Source: Microbacterium sp. Nx66
GTDB lineage: Bacteria > Actinomycetota > Actinomycetes > Actinomycetales > Microbacteriaceae
Direction of reading: 5' to 3'
DNA: 64,000 bases
NCBI RefSeq assembly: GCF_904066215.1
Contig: NZ_LR880474.1
Coordinates: 62,001 to 126,000 of the forward strand
Shown here: positions 1 through 8,453 of the stretch, piece by piece
How the letters are laid out: the number at the start of each line of letters is the position of its first letter
Position numbering within the stretch: the stretch's first letter is position 1
Notes under the pieces: generated by a model
What the model was told of the DNA's origin: nothing
The model's database searches: none
What the model saw: only the letters and a program-made list of their open reading frames with translations
Position numbers and translations under genes: made by a program

Positions 1-78
1 AGGCGCCTCGGCCCGGTAAACTGGACGGACACCGCCCGCCTGAGCCGTACGGCCGACGAGCCCCGAGGAGCCGCGTAT

Positions 79-3051
79 ATGCTGATGCTCCTCGCAGTGT
101 TCCTTCTCGGGTCGCTCTTGATGCCCGTTCTGGTGCGCTGGTTGGGAGCTCAGGCTTTCGCCGTCGCCGCCCTCGTCCCGGCCGCCGCGTTCGTGCACGC
201 CCTCGTGCTCACGCCGCAGGTGCTCGACGGCCCGGTCCCGTTCGTCTCGGTGCCGTGGATCCCGCAGCTCGGGCTGAACCTGTCCATGAACATGGACGTC
301 CTCGGGTGGGTGCTCACGCTCATCGTCACCGGCGTCGGCGCGCTCGTGCTGCTCTACTGCCGCTGGTACTTCCACGACGAGGCGGCCGGGATCGGGCAGT
401 TCGCGGGCGTGCTCCTCGCCTTCGCCGGCGCGATGTACGGTCTCGTCCTCACCGACGACCTCGTGATGCTCGTGATGTTCTGGGAGGCCACGAGCATCCT
501 CTCCTACCTCCTCATCGGCCACTACCGACGCCGCGCCGCCAGCCGACGTGCCGCGCTCCAGGCGCTCCTGGTGACCACGCTCGGCGGACTCGTCATGTTC
601 GTCGGCGTCGTGCTCCTCGTCGTCGACGCGGGGACATCGAGCATCCGGGAGATCCTCGCGATCGCGCCGACCGGTCCGATCGTCGATGCGGCGATCGTCA
701 TGCTCCTGATCGGCGCCATCAGCAAATCGGCGCTCTTCCCCTTCCACTTCTGGCTCCCGGGCGCCATGGCGGCCCCGACGCCGGTCAGCGCCTACCTGCA
801 CGCCGCGGCCATGGTGAAGGCCGGCATCTACCTCATCGCCCGCTTCGCACCCATCTTCGCGTTCAGCCCGACGTGGCGGCCGATCGTGCTCACACTCGGC
901 ATCCTCACGATGCTCCTCGGGGGCATCCAGGCGCTGCGGGAGACCGACCTCAAGCGTGTGCTCGCGTTCGGCACGGTGAGCCAGCTCGGTTTCTTCGCGG
1001 TCGTCGTCGGCTACGGCACGCAGGCGGCCGCCCTCGCCGGCATCGCGCTGGTGATCGGGCACGCGCTGTTCAAGTCGGCGCTGTTCCTCATCGTCGGCGT
1101 CATCGACCGCCAGCTCTCCACCCGTGACGTGACCGAACTCTCCGGCGTCGGCCGGCAGGCGCCGGTCATGGCCACGGCCGCGTTCATCGCCGTGGCCTCG
1201 ATGGCCGGGGTGGCTCCGACCATCGGATTCGTGGCGAAGGAGTCGACGCTCACGGCGCTGCTGGATGATGCGCTGGGCGGCTCCGTGTGGGGTCTGGTCG
1301 CCCTGATCGGCGTCGCGCTCGGATCCATGCTCACCGCGGCATATGGTGTCCGCTTCCTCTGGGGCGCGTTCTGGACCAAGCGCGACGCCGACGGACAGCG
1401 GCAGCCCGACACGGTCTGGCCCGATCCGCCGGTCGGCTTCCTCTCGGCACCGATCATCCTCGCCGGGGTGACGCTCGCCGCGGGCATCGGCGCCCCGGCC
1501 CTCGACGTCGCCCTGCAGCCCTATGCGCTGACCGCCACCCCCGGACTCGACCACGAGGGCGCGGCCGTCGAGGGCCCGGGACACCTCGCGCTCTGGCACG
1601 GCCTCGAACCCGCTCTCGGCATCTCGATCCTGTCGATCCTGCTCGGCATCGGCCTCTTCCTCCTCACCCGCCGGACCGGGTGGGACCGTCGTCCGCGACT
1701 GCTGCCGTTCACGGCCGCCGACGCCTACTACGTGGTGATGCGCGGCATCGACCGGCTCTCGGTGCTGAGCACCACGCTCACCCAGCGGGGTTCGCTGCCC
1801 GTCTACGTGGGGACGATCTTCGTCGTCTTCGTCGCCGCCGAGGTCACCGCGCTGGTGGCGAGCGACATCGACCGCTATCAGCTCTCGCTCTGGCACACGC
1901 CGGCTCAGCTCGCCGTGGCCCCGATCATGGCCGTCGCCGGCGTCGTGGCCGTGCGGGCCCGCAAGCGCTACACCGGCGTCGTGCTCGCCTCCGTCACGGG
2001 CCTGGGCATGGTCGTCCTCTTCGCGACCAGCGGAGCACCGGACCTCGCGCTCACCCAGATCCTCGTCGAGACGGTGACCATGGTGACCTTCGCCCTGGTG
2101 CTGCGCCGCCTTCCTGCGCGGATGGGCGAGCACAACGCCTCCGTCAGCCGCATCCCGCGCGCCCTGCTCGGGATCGGCGTCGGCCTGACCATGGCCTTCG
2201 TCGCCGTCGTCGCGACCCAGTCCCGCGTGGCCGACCCCATCTCGGCGATCTTCCCGGAGATCGCGTACGAGATCGGCCACGGCAAGAACGTCGTGAACGT
2301 GGCGCTGGTCGACCTCCGCGGTTGGGACACGATGGGCGAGCTGTCCGTGCTCGTGCTCGCCGCGACCGGTGTCGCCTCTCTCGTTTTCGTGACCCACCGC
2401 GCCGACCTGCTCGCCGCCACGAAGACCCTGCCCCGCTCGGTGCGGAAGTCGGCTCGGAGCCGGCCGCTGGTGGAGACCACGGACGGCGTGCGCTTCCAGA
2501 CCGCGGAGAACCGCTCGGCACCGCGCGCCTGGCTCGTGGGCGGCCAGAAGATGAAGCCGGAGAACCGGTCGATCCTGCTCGAGGTGATCGTCCGGATCCT
2601 GTTCCACACGATCATCGTCGTGTCGATCTTCCTGCTCTTCGCCGGGCACAACCTCCCCGGCGGCGGCTTCGCGGGCGGGCTCGTCGCGGGCATGGCCCTC
2701 GTGATGCGCTACATCGCGGGAGGCCGCTGGGAGCTGGGCGCCGCCGCGCCGACCGATGCCGGAAGACTCCTCGGCGCGGGCCTCATCCTCGCCGTGGGCA
2801 CCGCCGTCGTGCCGCTGTTCTTCGGCATGGCGCCGCTCACCAGCACCTTCTGGGAGTGGGAGATCCCCGGTATCGGACACATGGAGTTCGTCACCTCGAC
2901 CATCTTCGACATCGGCGTCTACCTCGTCGTGATCGGACTCGTCCTCGACGTGCTCCGCAGCCTCGGCGCCGAGGTCGACCGGCAGGCGGCGCTCCGCCCC
3001 GGTGAGAGCACCGCCGTCGACTTCTCCTCGAGGACCGGGGGGAACGGCTGA
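79..3051 (+). CDS. mrpA: Mrp/Mnh Na+/H+ antiporter subunit A fused to subunit B
   Basis: 990 residues, an integral membrane subunit of the multi-subunit cation/proton antiporter related to complex I. Residues 1 to about 800 form the MrpA part, with the proton-translocating core around GAISKSALFPFHFWLPGAM (near residue 215) and the following helix with AYLHAAAMVKAG. From about residue 825 (KPENRSILLEVIVRILFH) the chain continues as an MnhB domain with the typical LPGGGFAGGL motif. Separate MrpA proteins are about 800 residues, so this is the A-B fusion common in actinobacteria, and no separate mrpB follows. The ATG at 79 sits behind a GAGGAG-like stretch. Its stop overlaps the start of mrpC, and five more mrp genes follow without gaps, so translation is coupled. 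Family assignment is very secure; which ion is exported cannot be read from sequence. Confidence 0.95.
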   Translation: MLMLLAVFLLGSLLMPVLVRWLGAQAFAVAALVPAAAFVHALVLTPQVLDGPVPFVSVPWIPQLGLNLSMNMDVLGWVLTLIVTGVGALVLLYCRWYFHDEAAGIGQFAGVLLAFAGAMYGLVLTDDLVMLVMFWEATSILSYLLIGHYRRRAASRRAALQALLVTTLGGLVMFVGVVLLVVDAGTSSIREILAIAPTGPIVDAAIVMLLIGAISKSALFPFHFWLPGAMAAPTPVSAYLHAAAMVKAGIYLIARFAPIFAFSPTWRPIVLTLGILTMLLGGIQALRETDLKRVLAFGTVSQLGFFAVVVGYGTQAAALAGIALVIGHALFKSALFLIVGVIDRQLSTRDVTELSGVGRQAPVMATAAFIAVASMAGVAPTIGFVAKESTLTALLDDALGGSVWGLVALIGVALGSMLTAAYGVRFLWGAFWTKRDADGQRQPDTVWPDPPVGFLSAPIILAGVTLAAGIGAPALDVALQPYALTATPGLDHEGAAVEGPGHLALWHGLEPALGISILSILLGIGLFLLTRRTGWDRRPRLLPFTAADAYYVVMRGIDRLSVLSTTLTQRGSLPVYVGTIFVVFVAAEVTALVASDIDRYQLSLWHTPAQLAVAPIMAVAGVVAVRARKRYTGVVLASVTGLGMVVLFATSGAPDLALTQILVETVTMVTFALVLRRLPARMGEHNASVSRIPRALLGIGVGLTMAFVAVVATQSRVADPISAIFPEIAYEIGHGKNVVNVALVDLRGWDTMGELSVLVLAATGVASLVFVTHRADLLAATKTLPRSVRKSARSRPLVETTDGVRFQTAENRSAPRAWLVGGQKMKPENRSILLEVIVRILFHTIIVVSIFLLFAGHNLPGGGFAGGLVAGMALVMRYIAGGRWELGAAAPTDAGRLLGAGLILAVGTAVVPLFFGMAPLTSTFWEWEIPGIGHMEFVTSTIFDIGVYLVVIGLVLDVLRSLGAEVDRQAALRPGESTAVDFSSRTGGNG

Positions 3052-3641
3052 TGGACGTCTCGCTCGCCCTCATCGCGATCATGGCCGTGCTCTTCGCCTG
3101 CGGCGTCTACGCGATGCTGGAGCGCAGCCTCACCCGCGTCCTCATCGGCTTCCTCCTGCTCGGGAACGCCACGAACCTGCTCCTGCTCATCGTCATGGGC
3201 GTACCGGGGAACGCGCCGTTCTTCGGCACGGAGGGCGACCTGAGCGACCCGCTGCCCCAGGCGCTGACGCTCACCGCGATCGTCATCACGTTCGCCGTCT
3301 CGGCCTTCCTGCTGGCGCTCATCTACCGCTCCTGGCAGCTCGGTCAGGCGGACACGGTCGAGGACGACGAGGCCGACATCGCGCTGCGGGAGCGCACCGA
3401 CGAAGACGAAGACCTCATGGACGACGAGTCCGAGACGGACGACGACGACGCCACGACCGACTTCGTGGGCGTGCAGACCGCGCCCATCACCGTCCTGCAC
3501 ATGCGCGACAACCCGGCGATCCACGATGACGCGCCGTACGACGCGCCGTACGTGCCCGAGCCGGAGCCGGAACCCGACGGCGCGGACGAGGCCGACGCGG
3601 ACCGGGACGACGACACGACAGACGGGGAGGGCAGGCCATGA
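3051..3641 (+). CDS. mrpC: Mrp antiporter subunit C with long acidic tail
   Basis: 196 residues. The first 105 or so are a NuoK-like MrpC with three membrane helices, including the conserved GFLLLGNATNLLLL segment and LTAIVITFAVSAFLLAL. The rest (about 100-196) is a soluble, very acidic tail rich in Asp and Glu (DDEADIALRERTDEDEDLMD and EPEPEPDG). Typical MrpC proteins are 110-150 residues, so the tail is an extension. The start overlaps the mrpA stop and the end overlaps mrpD by 4 bases (ATGA), which places it firmly in the operon. The tail's function is unknown; a cytosolic cation-interaction or regulatory role is only a guess. Confidence 0.93.
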   Translation: MDVSLALIAIMAVLFACGVYAMLERSLTRVLIGFLLLGNATNLLLLIVMGVPGNAPFFGTEGDLSDPLPQALTLTAIVITFAVSAFLLALIYRSWQLGQADTVEDDEADIALRERTDEDEDLMDDESETDDDDATTDFVGVQTAPITVLHMRDNPAIHDDAPYDAPYVPEPEPEPDGADEADADRDDDTTDGEGRP

Positions 3642-5191
3642 CCACGCTCGTCCCCCTCCTCGTCGCCCTGCCGCTCCTCGGTGCCGCGGTCACCCTCGTC
3701 TTCGGTCGCAACGCGCGCCTGCAGGTGTTCGTCACGGTCGCCACGCTCGCGGTCGTGTCCGTCATCGCGGCCGTGCTGCTCGTCGTCGTCGACGCGGGAT
3801 CCCCCCTCGCGGTCTCCGTGGGCGGGTGGCCGGTGCCCTTCGGCATCGTCCTCTACGTCGACCGTCTCGCCGCACTCCTGGTGCTCGTCTCCAGCGTCGT
3901 GCTGCTCGCGGTCCTCCTCTTCTCCATCGGTCAGGGTGTGGCCGACGGGGCGGACGAGACCCCGATCTCGATCTTCAACCCCTCGTACCTGATCCTCGCC
4001 GCCGGCATCTTCAACGCCTTCATCGCCGGCGACCTGTTCAACCTGTACGTCGGGTTCGAGATCCTCCTGGTCGCCTCGTACGTGCTCATCACCCTGGGCG
4101 GCACCGAGTCCCGCATCCGCACCGGGGCGGTCTACATCGTCGTCTCGCTCGTGTCGTCGATCCTGTTCCTCGCGTCGATCGCGATGATCTACGGTGCCCT
4201 CGGCACGGTGAACATGGCCCAGATCGCCGAGCGCATGTCGGAGCTCCCACAGGACACGCAGCTCGTCCTGCACCTCATGCTCGTGGTCGCCTTCGGGATC
4301 AAGGCCGCGATCTTCCCCGTGTCGTTCTGGCTGCCCGACTCCTACCCGACGGCCCCCGCGCCGGTCACCGCCGTGTTCGCCGGCCTGCTGACCAAGGTCG
4401 GCGTGTACGCGCTGATCCGGACCGAGACGCAGCTGTTCGCCTCGAACAGCATCGACACCCTGCTGCTCATCATCGCGCTGGCGACCATGGTCGTCGGTGT
4501 CCTCGGCGCCGTCGCGCAGGCCGAGCTCAAGCGGATCCTGTCGTTCACGCTCGTCAGCCACGTCGGCTACATGATCTTCGGTCTGGCGATCGCGACCCCG
4601 GCCGCCATCGGCGCGACCGTGTACTACATCGTCCACCACATCGTCGTGCAGACCACCCTGTTCCTGGCGGTGGGACTCATCGAACGTCGGGCGGGCAGCA
4701 CGTCGATCCTGAGGGTCAAGGGCCTGCTGAAGATCGCCCCCGTCATCGCGCTGCTGTACTTCATCCCCGCCATCAACCTGGGCGGTCTGCCGCCGTTCTC
4801 CGGGTTCATCGGCAAGTTCGCCCTGTTCGAGGCCGCGGCCTCCGTGGGCACGCCGCTGATGATCGTGCTCATCTTCGGCGGCATCATCACCTCGCTGCTC
4901 ACCCTGTATGCGCTCATGCGCGCCTGGAACCTCGCCTTCTGGCGCGAGGAGGAGGACTCGACCGAGACCGAGGGCCGCATCTCCTACCTCACCGGAGCCC
5001 CCGCCGCGGATGAGCAGCAGGAGCGCCGACACATTCCGAGGATCATGACCATGGCCACCGCCGGCATGGTCACCGTCACACTGGCCCTGACGATCTTCGC
5101 CGGACCGCTGTACGCTCTGTGCGACCGTATCGGGGCGGGCCTGCTGCAGCCGGTCAACCTCGTACAGCTGGAAGACGAGGTGGAGGGATGA
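3638..5191 (+). CDS. mrpD: Mrp antiporter subunit D
   Basis: 517 residues, a polytopic proton-conducting subunit of the NuoL/M/N type. Seen are the quinone-oxidoreductase core motifs GIKAAIFPVSFWLPDSYPTA (around residue 220), a conserved Glu in FEILLVASYVLI (about 137), and AQAELKRILSFTLVSHVGYM with the conserved Lys. Length is normal for MrpD (about 490-520). It overlaps mrpC by ATGA and mrpE by a few bases. With MrpA it should form the two antiporter-like channels of the complex. Confidence 0.95.
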   Translation: MTTLVPLLVALPLLGAAVTLVFGRNARLQVFVTVATLAVVSVIAAVLLVVVDAGSPLAVSVGGWPVPFGIVLYVDRLAALLVLVSSVVLLAVLLFSIGQGVADGADETPISIFNPSYLILAAGIFNAFIAGDLFNLYVGFEILLVASYVLITLGGTESRIRTGAVYIVVSLVSSILFLASIAMIYGALGTVNMAQIAERMSELPQDTQLVLHLMLVVAFGIKAAIFPVSFWLPDSYPTAPAPVTAVFAGLLTKVGVYALIRTETQLFASNSIDTLLLIIALATMVVGVLGAVAQAELKRILSFTLVSHVGYMIFGLAIATPAAIGATVYYIVHHIVVQTTLFLAVGLIERRAGSTSILRVKGLLKIAPVIALLYFIPAINLGGLPPFSGFIGKFALFEAAASVGTPLMIVLIFGGIITSLLTLYALMRAWNLAFWREEEDSTETEGRISYLTGAPAADEQQERRHIPRIMTMATAGMVTVTLALTIFAGPLYALCDRIGAGLLQPVNLVQLEDEVEG

Positions 5192-5781
5192 GCCCGGACA
5201 CCAAGCGCGTCTGGCGGGACATCGGCATGCAGCTGCCGTTCCTCGCCTGGCTGATCGTGCTGTGGATGCTGCTGTGGGCCCAGTTCACGGTGCTGTCCTT
5301 CCTCACGGGACTCGTGGTGGCGATCTTCGTGACGCGGGTGTTCCGCCTCCCCACGGTCGAGCTCTCGGGGCGCGTCAACCTCTGGTACGGGGCCCTGTTC
5401 GTCGTGCAGTTCCTGTTCGCGATACTCCGCGGCGCGCTCTCCGTGACGGCGCAGGTGTTCGACTTCCGCCGCCAGCCGGGTACCGCCATCGTCGCGGTAC
5501 CCCTCCGCTACGCCGACGACCTCGTCATGACCCACGTCGCCGTCGTGTCGTCGCTCATCCCGGGCTCCCTCGTCGTCGAGGCCGACCGCGACCGCGGGAT
5601 CCTCTATCTGCACGTGATCGGCGTGCGCAGCAAGGAGGACGTCGAGAAGCAGCGGCAGGGCGTCCTCGGCTGGGAGAAGCGCATCGTCCGGGCGCTCGGC
5701 AACCCGACCCAGTACCGCGCGCTCAAGGCCGACGAGCGCGCCGGCCGCATCGACCCCGCGACGATCGGCGGTGCCCGATGA
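5188..5781 (+). CDS. mrpE: Mrp antiporter subunit E
   Basis: 197 residues, with two N-terminal hydrophobic helices (FLAWLIVLWMLLWAQFTVLS, then LVVAIFVTRVFRLP) and a cytosolic domain with the MrpE hallmark VSSLIPGSLVVE near residue 125. The ATG at 5188 is chosen because it overlaps the mrpD stop in an ATGA arrangement and is preceded by GGAGGG; an upstream in-frame start at 5119 would lie deep inside mrpD. MrpE is needed for assembly and full activity of the complex in other bacteria. Confidence 0.93.
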   Translation: MSPDTKRVWRDIGMQLPFLAWLIVLWMLLWAQFTVLSFLTGLVVAIFVTRVFRLPTVELSGRVNLWYGALFVVQFLFAILRGALSVTAQVFDFRRQPGTAIVAVPLRYADDLVMTHVAVVSSLIPGSLVVEADRDRGILYLHVIGVRSKEDVEKQRQGVLGWEKRIVRALGNPTQYRALKADERAGRIDPATIGGAR

Positions 5782-6047
5782 ACACCCTGCTCCTCATCAT
5801 CCTCGCCGTGTTCGCCGTGGCTGCGATCCTCGCCGTCATCCGCATCGTCCGCGGCCCCTCGATCCTCGACCGCGCCGTCGCTGCCGACGTGCTGCTGACC
5901 GAGGTCATGTGCGTGCTCGGCGCCGAGATGGCCATCAACGGCCACACCCGCAACATCCCCGTGCTCCTCATCATCGCGGCGGTCGGCGTGTTCGGGTCGA
6001 TCGCGGTCGCCCGGTTCGTCGCGAGAAGGGACAACACGACACCATGA
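5778..6047 (+). CDS. mrpF: Mrp antiporter subunit F
   Basis: 89 residues with three predicted membrane helices. The family signature RGPSILDRAVAADVLLT is at about residues 25-41. The start overlaps the mrpE stop (ATGA) and the end overlaps mrpG by 4 bases. In Bacillus the equivalent subunit is also implicated in bile-salt/cholate efflux, but here only a structural role in the antiporter can be inferred. Confidence 0.93.
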   Translation: MNTLLLIILAVFAVAAILAVIRIVRGPSILDRAVAADVLLTEVMCVLGAEMAINGHTRNIPVLLIIAAVGVFGSIAVARFVARRDNTTP

Positions 6048-6433
6048 ACGTGTTCGGTCTGATGATCCCTGATGCCGTCGTCGACGTGGCGGTGCTCGTC
6101 CTCATCCTGCTCGGGGCGATCCTCTGCCTCTCCGCCTCCGTGGGGCTCCTGCACTTCCGCGATGTGCCGACGCGACTGCACGCCGCAACGAAGCCCCAGG
6201 TGCTCGGGCTGCTGCTGATCTGCGTCGCGATCGCTCTGTCGCAGCGGTCGATCGGCGGCGTGCTGTTCGGTCTCGTGCTCGTGGCGCCCGTGGTACTCAT
6301 GCAGTTCGCGACCGCCCCCCTGTCCGCGCACATGGTCGGTCGCCAGGCCTACCGCAACGGCACCATCGAGCAGCGGGGGCTCGTCGTCGACGAGCTCGCC
6401 GAGTCGAAGCAGACCCCTCCCGCCGCCGGCTGA
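6044..6433 (+). CDS. mrpG: Mrp antiporter subunit G
   Basis: 129 residues with three membrane helices. The MnhG/PhaG signature SVGLLHFRDVPTRLHAATKP is at about residues 30-50. It closes the Mrp operon, overlapping mrpF by ATGA. No strong simple terminator is visible directly after the stop; instead the gene is followed after 39 bases by palindromic element A1. Confidence 0.93.
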   Translation: MNVFGLMIPDAVVDVAVLVLILLGAILCLSASVGLLHFRDVPTRLHAATKPQVLGLLLICVAIALSQRSIGGVLFGLVLVAPVVLMQFATAPLSAHMVGRQAYRNGTIEQRGLVVDELAESKQTPPAAG

Positions 6434-6472
6434 CCGCCTCGGCGCCGACGTAGCCGGTTCCGCCCGCCGTCG

Positions 6473-6557
6473 GTTCACAACTCAGGAGATCCGCGGCGTC
6501 ATCGTGCCGCGCGTGCGCTCAGGTCGGATGGGGGACGGATGCTCCTGAATTGTGAAC
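6473..6557. repeat. Palindromic element A, copy 1
   Basis: An 85-base element whose ends are inverted repeats: GTTCACAACTCAGGAGA at 6473-6489 and CTCCTGAATTGTGAAC at 6542-6557. The roughly 52-base interior is unlike that of the other copies. Copies of the same arms occur at 7532-7616 and, with a GTGCA variant, at 47350-47435. It lies between mrpG and the DUF559 gene. It could act as a bidirectional structure in RNA, but the loop is too long for a classical terminator. Confidence 0.8.
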
Positions 6558-6666
6558 GCCGTGCGCGGCCCCCACTTCTCCTCCACCGCCTCGCGATCCG
6601 GAGCGGCCACTCCACATTCGGTCTCATTCCCCGTCCCGCCGTGTCGCGCCGGGCATCCTCCGGGAT

Positions 6667-7614
6667 GTGATCGCCCACTCCGGACTCCAGCGCGCAACAG
6701 AGGTCTTCGACTCCACGGTCTTCACTCGAGCGGATCTTCGCTCCGCGGGGCTGAGGGGGCGCGAGCTGACCGCCCTGGTGCGGAGCGGGCGGCTTCTGCG
6801 ACTGCGCCGGGACCGATACGCCCGCCCGGATGTGGATCCTGTCGTCGCGGAGGCCGTGCGGATCGGAGGTCGCGTCACCTGCGTCTCCCTTCTCCAGATG
6901 CTCGGGGTGTTCGTGCTCGCGGCCCACGGTGTGCACGTGCAGGTCGAGCCCCATCGCTCGCGGTTGGGGCGTCGAGACGCGGAGGCTCACAGGGTGCACT
7001 GGGCAGAGGACGGCGCAGCGAGTACGCTGCACGTCACGTCCCTGGATGCGGCCGTACGGCATGCCGTCCGATGCCAGTCGCCTCGGGCGTCGGTGGCCAC
7101 CCTGGACAGCCTCCTCCATCAGCGCCTCGTCACGATGGACGAACTGCGCGCGATCTTCGCTCGGCTGCCGCCGCGGTTCGGCGCGGTGCTCGCCCTGGCC
7201 GACGCGTCATCCGAGTCGGGGCCGGAGACCTTCGTGCGGCTCCTCCTCCGGTCGCTCGGTGCCTCATTCGAGACACAGGTCCACATCCCCGGCGTGGGTC
7301 GAGTCGACTTCGTCGTCGATGGATGGCTGATCGTCGAGTGCGACAGCCGCGCTTTTCACGAGGGTTGGGCGAAGCAGCAGCGGGATCGTGCGCGGGACAT
7401 GGCGGCCGCTCGTCTCGGCTATGTCACGATCCGGCCGCTCGCCGCTGACATCCTCTCCGACCCCGCAGGCACGCGAGAGGCGCTGCGGGAGGTTCTGGAG
7501 GCGCTCGGACCCCGGCTCGTCGGCGCTCGCCGTTCACAACTCAGGAGAAAGGGCAGCCGCAGCCTGCCTCGGCCGCCGAACCGCCCCAACGCGCCGCGAT
7601 CTCCTGAGTTATGA
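6667..7614 (+). CDS. DUF559 / AbiEi-antitoxin-like domain protein
   Basis: 315 residues. Residues 1-65 (TRADLRSAGLRGRELTALVR and the following RDRYARPD) look like the winged-helix N-domain of type IV AbiEi-type antitoxins. The C-terminal part (about 195-280) is a DUF559, Vsr/PD-(D/E)XK-like fold with VDFVVDGWLIVECDSRAFH followed by RARDMAAARLGYVTIRP. The GTG start at 6667 has only a weak ribosome binding site, so it is tentative. No toxin partner (AbiEii) is adjacent. The last 28 codons, including the stop, are read from palindromic element A2, so the natural C-terminus is probably replaced. Such proteins are common and often multicopy in Microbacteriaceae; nuclease activity is unproven. Confidence 0.8.
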   Translation: MIAHSGLQRATEVFDSTVFTRADLRSAGLRGRELTALVRSGRLLRLRRDRYARPDVDPVVAEAVRIGGRVTCVSLLQMLGVFVLAAHGVHVQVEPHRSRLGRRDAEAHRVHWAEDGAASTLHVTSLDAAVRHAVRCQSPRASVATLDSLLHQRLVTMDELRAIFARLPPRFGAVLALADASSESGPETFVRLLLRSLGASFETQVHIPGVGRVDFVVDGWLIVECDSRAFHEGWAKQQRDRARDMAAARLGYVTIRPLAADILSDPAGTREALREVLEALGPRLVGARRSQLRRKGSRSLPRPPNRPNAPRSPEL

Positions 7615-7616
7615 AC
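7532..7616. repeat. Palindromic element A, copy 2, inside a coding 3' end
   Basis: An 85-base element with arms GTTCACAACTCAGGAGA (7532-7548) and TCTCCTGAGTTATGAAC (7600-7616), matching copy 1 closely in arms and exactly in length. It overlaps the end of the DUF559 gene; the stop codon TGA (7612-7614) is part of the right arm. Confidence 0.8.
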
Positions 7617-7656
7617 GGTCGACGGACCCGAGGGGCGCGGGCAGCGATTCGAAGGG

Positions 7657-8418
7657 TCAGGTGCGGGCGGCGAAGGCCTCGATCAGGCGGGCGGCGGGCT
7701 CCGAGTCGCTGATGAGGGTGCCGTGGCCGTGGTCGGGGATGACGGTGAGCTCCGCGCCGGGGATCGCGTCGAGGATGACCTGGCACCAGCTCATCGGCGC
7801 CAGCGGGTCGTCTTCCCCGCGCAGCACCAGCACCGGGCACTGGATGCGCACGAAGGCCTTCTCGGGCTTGTGCACGATGGTCGCGCGCATCTTGCGGATC
7901 AGATGCGGGCCGCCGCGAAGGTACTCCCGGGCACCGCGCCAGATGACGAGCGGTCGTTCGCCCACGAGGTCCTGCAGCAGGTATCGCGCCTGGGCGCCCA
8001 CGTTCCGGGCGGCCTTGTCGACGGTCGGACCCGCCAGCACGACTCCGGCGACGCGGGTGGGATGCCGGGCGGCGAGCTCCGCGGCGATCTGACTCCCCAT
8101 CGAGTGCCCGATCACCACCACCGGGTCCGCGTCGACGTGCCGGAGGTAGGCGGCCACCAGGTCGGCGTGCCGCTGCATGGTCAGCGTGCGGGTGGGCTCG
8201 GGCGCTTCACCGAAGCCGGGGAGGTCGAGCGCGATCACCCGCCCCTGCAGCCGCTGGGTGAGGTCGAGGTAGACGCTGCGCCCCATGCCGATGCCGTGCA
8301 GCAGGAGGTAGGTGGGCGGTCCGTCGCCGAAGGTCTCGGCGATCAGGGTCGCGCCTCCGTGCTCGAACTCCAGGAGGGTGGCCGGCGTCCCCTTCGGGGC
8401 GAGGTAGCTGGTGGGCAC
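7657..8418 (-). CDS. Alpha/beta hydrolase
   Basis: 253 residues, cytoplasmic. The oxyanion-hole motif LLLHGIGMG is near residue 40, the nucleophile elbow GHSMGS near 105, an acidic residue in VLRGEDDPLAP near 205, and the catalytic His in IPDHGHGTLI near 232. The family (esterases, lipases, hydrolases of small esters) is clear but the substrate is not. It lies 35 bases downstream of the penicillin-acylase gene on the same strand, so the two may be co-transcribed. Confidence 0.9.
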   Translation of the reverse strand: MPTSYLAPKGTPATLLEFEHGGATLIAETFGDGPPTYLLLHGIGMGRSVYLDLTQRLQGRVIALDLPGFGEAPEPTRTLTMQRHADLVAAYLRHVDADPVVVIGHSMGSQIAAELAARHPTRVAGVVLAGPTVDKAARNVGAQARYLLQDLVGERPLVIWRGAREYLRGGPHLIRKMRATIVHKPEKAFVRIQCPVLVLRGEDDPLAPMSWCQVILDAIPGAELTVIPDHGHGTLISDSEPAARLIEAFAART

Positions 8419-8453
8419 CTGTCCACGCTAGCCGAGCACCCTCCACGCTCCTC

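Noticed and set aside
6473..6557. Elements A and D as integron attC sites
   Set aside because: Size is similar, but the ends read GTT...AAC rather than the RYYYAAC...GTTRRRY order, there is no integrase, and the flanking genes do not look like cassettes.
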